From Dictyobacter kobayashii (lineage in GTDB: Bacteria > Chloroflexota > Ktedonobacteria > Ktedonobacterales > Ktedonobacteraceae): a stretch of DNA of 64,000 nt. The position numbers and the translations under genes are program-made. Below are positions 63,042 through 64,000 of the stretch, piece by piece. The notes beneath the pieces were generated by a model. The model searched no databases. It had not been told where the DNA came from and worked only from the letters and a program-made list of their open reading frames with translations. The stretch is from assembly GCF_003967555.1 (NCBI RefSeq), contig NZ_BIFS01000001.1, positions 4,402,001 through 4,466,000 of the forward strand, given 5' to 3'. Position 1 is the stretch's first letter. Each line of letters begins with the position of its first letter.

Positions 63042-63446
63042 TTCTTCTCCATTCGTGGCTACTTCTTTTTTCCAGATGGGGACGGTGCTTTTCAGGGTAT
63101 CAATTAGATAGCGGCAGGCTTCAAAGGCTTCGCCACGATGGGGAGTGGCGACAACAATGATGACGCTGGCCTCACCAATTTCCAGGCGTCCGAAGCGATG
63201 GGCGATGGCGACACGCTCGATGGGCCAGTGTTGCCGGGCCTCGGCGATGATCGTCGCGATTTGTTGTTGCGCCATCTCTTCGTACACGTCATATTCCAGA
63301 TAGCGTACCTGTTTTCCACGGGCATTATCACGGACGACGCCTTCAAAAATGACGATGCCACCAATGCTGGGATGGCTGACAGCTGCTATCAGCGCATCTC
63401 GATTGAGCGGTTCACGTGTTAATTGAATGATAGGTTCCACTAGCAT
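63027..63446 (-). CDS. moaE: Molybdopterin synthase catalytic subunit MoaE
   Basis: 139 aa large subunit of molybdopterin synthase, which converts precursor Z to molybdopterin. Conserved features: FEGVVRDNARGKQVRYLEYDVYEEMA, in part, HRFGRLEIGEASV, HRGEAFEACRYLID and LKSTVPIWKKE with the active-site lysines. Its ATG overlaps the moaD stop, so the two subunits are coupled. Other Moco genes are not in the window. Confidence 0.96.
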   Translation of the reverse strand: MLVEPIIQLTREPLNRDALIAAVSHPSIGGIVIFEGVVRDNARGKQVRYLEYDVYEEMAQQQIATIIAEARQHWPIERVAIAHRFGRLEIGEASVIIVVATPHRGEAFEACRYLIDTLKSTVPIWKKEVATNGEEWVEG

Positions 63447-63688
63447 CCTCCTCCTGTGGGTGGGATAAAGACGAGTTCATCTCCTTCATGGAGAAGTGTC
63501 TCGGCGGATACATAGCGATGGTTGAGCGCATTAAGCGAGCGATCCATGATTGGCTGTAAGCGTGGATCGCGTTCTTGTAGGAGTGTGCGTACATCGGCCA
63601 CGCGCGCGTTATCTGCTAACGTCAGCCACTCTTCGCCCTGCCCTACAATCTCACGTAATGAAGCAAAATAGCGAACTCTAATTTTCAT
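63440..63688 (-). CDS. moaD: Molybdopterin synthase sulfur carrier subunit MoaD
   Basis: 82-aa ubiquitin-like sulfur carrier (KIRVRYFASLREIVG, LLHEGDELVFIPPTGG). MoaD works through a C-terminal Gly-Gly that is adenylated and thiocarboxylated. Here the product ends GGGC: a Cys follows the glycines, so the reactive end is not terminal unless trimmed. The last codons overlap moaE. ATG 63688 is the start that matches family length; the frame extends upstream to 63934 without similarity. Confidence 0.9.
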   Translation of the reverse strand: MKIRVRYFASLREIVGQGEEWLTLADNARVADVRTLLQERDPRLQPIMDRSLNALNHRYVSAETLLHEGDELVFIPPTGGGC

Positions 63689-63845
63689 GACTTGAGTATA
63701 GCACAAACAATGAGTGTTTTGTACCCACCACCGCGGGCGGCAACCTCTCTCACAAACATTGGCGATCCACCAGCATAGGAACGTATATAAAGCAAGGACT
63801 AACTCACTGAAGAGTAGAAATACAAAAGGTTGAGGATCAACAAAT

Positions 63846-64000
63846 ATGAATATTTGCTCGGCATCCGGCCTCACCACACTGACCACTACCACGCTCGGGA
63901 CCGCGCTGGGGCTGGCCGGGATATCCGGAATCAATGCCTATATGCCGCTGCTCATCCTGGCGTGCGCGCATCGCTGGTTCCATCTCTGTACGATCAATCC
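63846..64000 (+). CDS. DUF4126 family membrane protein, partial
   Basis: First 51 codons of a gene cut by the window end. GAGG lies 10 nt before the ATG. LGTALGLAGISGINAYMPLLILACAHR, in part, matches the first helix and the SGxNAYxPLL signature of DUF4126 proteins. Divergent from moaD with 157 bp between. Function unknown. Confidence 0.6.
   Translation, partial: MNICSASGLTTLTTTTLGTALGLAGISGINAYMPLLILACAHRWFHLCTIN

Noticed and set aside
1-64000. tRNA or rRNA genes and CRISPR arrays
   Set aside because: No T-loop or anticodon-arm pattern, no rRNA-like blocks and no regularly spaced repeats with unique spacers were seen in the gaps.

Overview
The window looks like chromosomal DNA of a filamentous, spore-forming-type Chloroflexota bacterium, most likely of the class Ktedonobacteria. 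This is an inference from gene content: large two-component and Ser/Thr-kinase repertoires, Thr-Pro-rich surface proteins, a Tat-exported DUF1800/DUF1501 pair, a bacteriophytochrome, a primary-type sigma factor and many long intergenic palindromes. No rRNA or tRNA gene, CRISPR array or transposase gene was recognised.

Layout. 1-6.2 kb is a minus-strand housekeeping run: cca, nadK, recN, an FAD amine-oxidase-like protein and a Nudix hydrolase. 6.7-8.6 kb holds an FHA domain and a PrsW-type intramembrane protease that look like one gene split by a single missing base. 8.8-14.6 kb is a 2-oxoacid dehydrogenase cluster (E1 alpha, E1 beta, E2) with lipoyl synthase, a hydrolase and a response regulator. 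14.6-19.2 kb holds an exported glycosidase-like protein and the DUF1800/DUF1501 pair. 19.5-25.7 kb is a light-sensing and phosphorelay block: bacteriophytochrome kinase, Rcp1-like regulator, REC-kinase and a REC-PAS-kinase-REC hybrid. 25.7-31.3 kb has a Na+/solute symporter with its DUF3311 partner and surface or unknown proteins. 31.6-41.6 kb has an HD-GYP protein that overlaps a sigma factor tail to tail, a Vgb-like beta-propeller, a HEAT-like protein, a second FAD desaturase-like enzyme and a DUF1015 protein. 42-51.7 kb has a pseudokinase followed by a Rieske domain, a YbjN-like protein, an M29-like aminopeptidase, an active receptor kinase, a 7Fe ferredoxin, a Bax-inhibitor-1 protein and thioredoxin. 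60.4-64 kb has a TPR protein, a fused nucleotidyltransferase-HEPN protein, moaD/moaE and the start of a DUF4126 protein.

The most notable region is 52.6-60.3 kb. It is a 7.65-kb integrative element bounded by a 22-bp exact direct repeat inside about 125 bp of imperfect similarity. It carries a divergently transcribed HTH regulator with three direct-repeat operator-like sites, a run of small unknown genes, an archaeo-eukaryotic-type primase with a CHC2-like zinc finger, a Rep-like gene and a complete tyrosine integrase. It has no relaxase or conjugation gene, so it resembles an integrated plasmid or mobilisable satellite.

A second theme is a family of three non-coding, MITE-like palindromic elements (6.4, 19.3 and 28.5 kb). 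They share GGGCTTTTTCATG-type inverted ends and central hairpins whose arms differ between copies but stay complementary.

Caution: five genes (FHA/PrsW, kinase/Rieske, trxA, gntR, rep) are each interrupted by what looks like exactly one missing base, usually next to a short homopolymer. Systematic base undercalling is as likely as true pseudogenisation.
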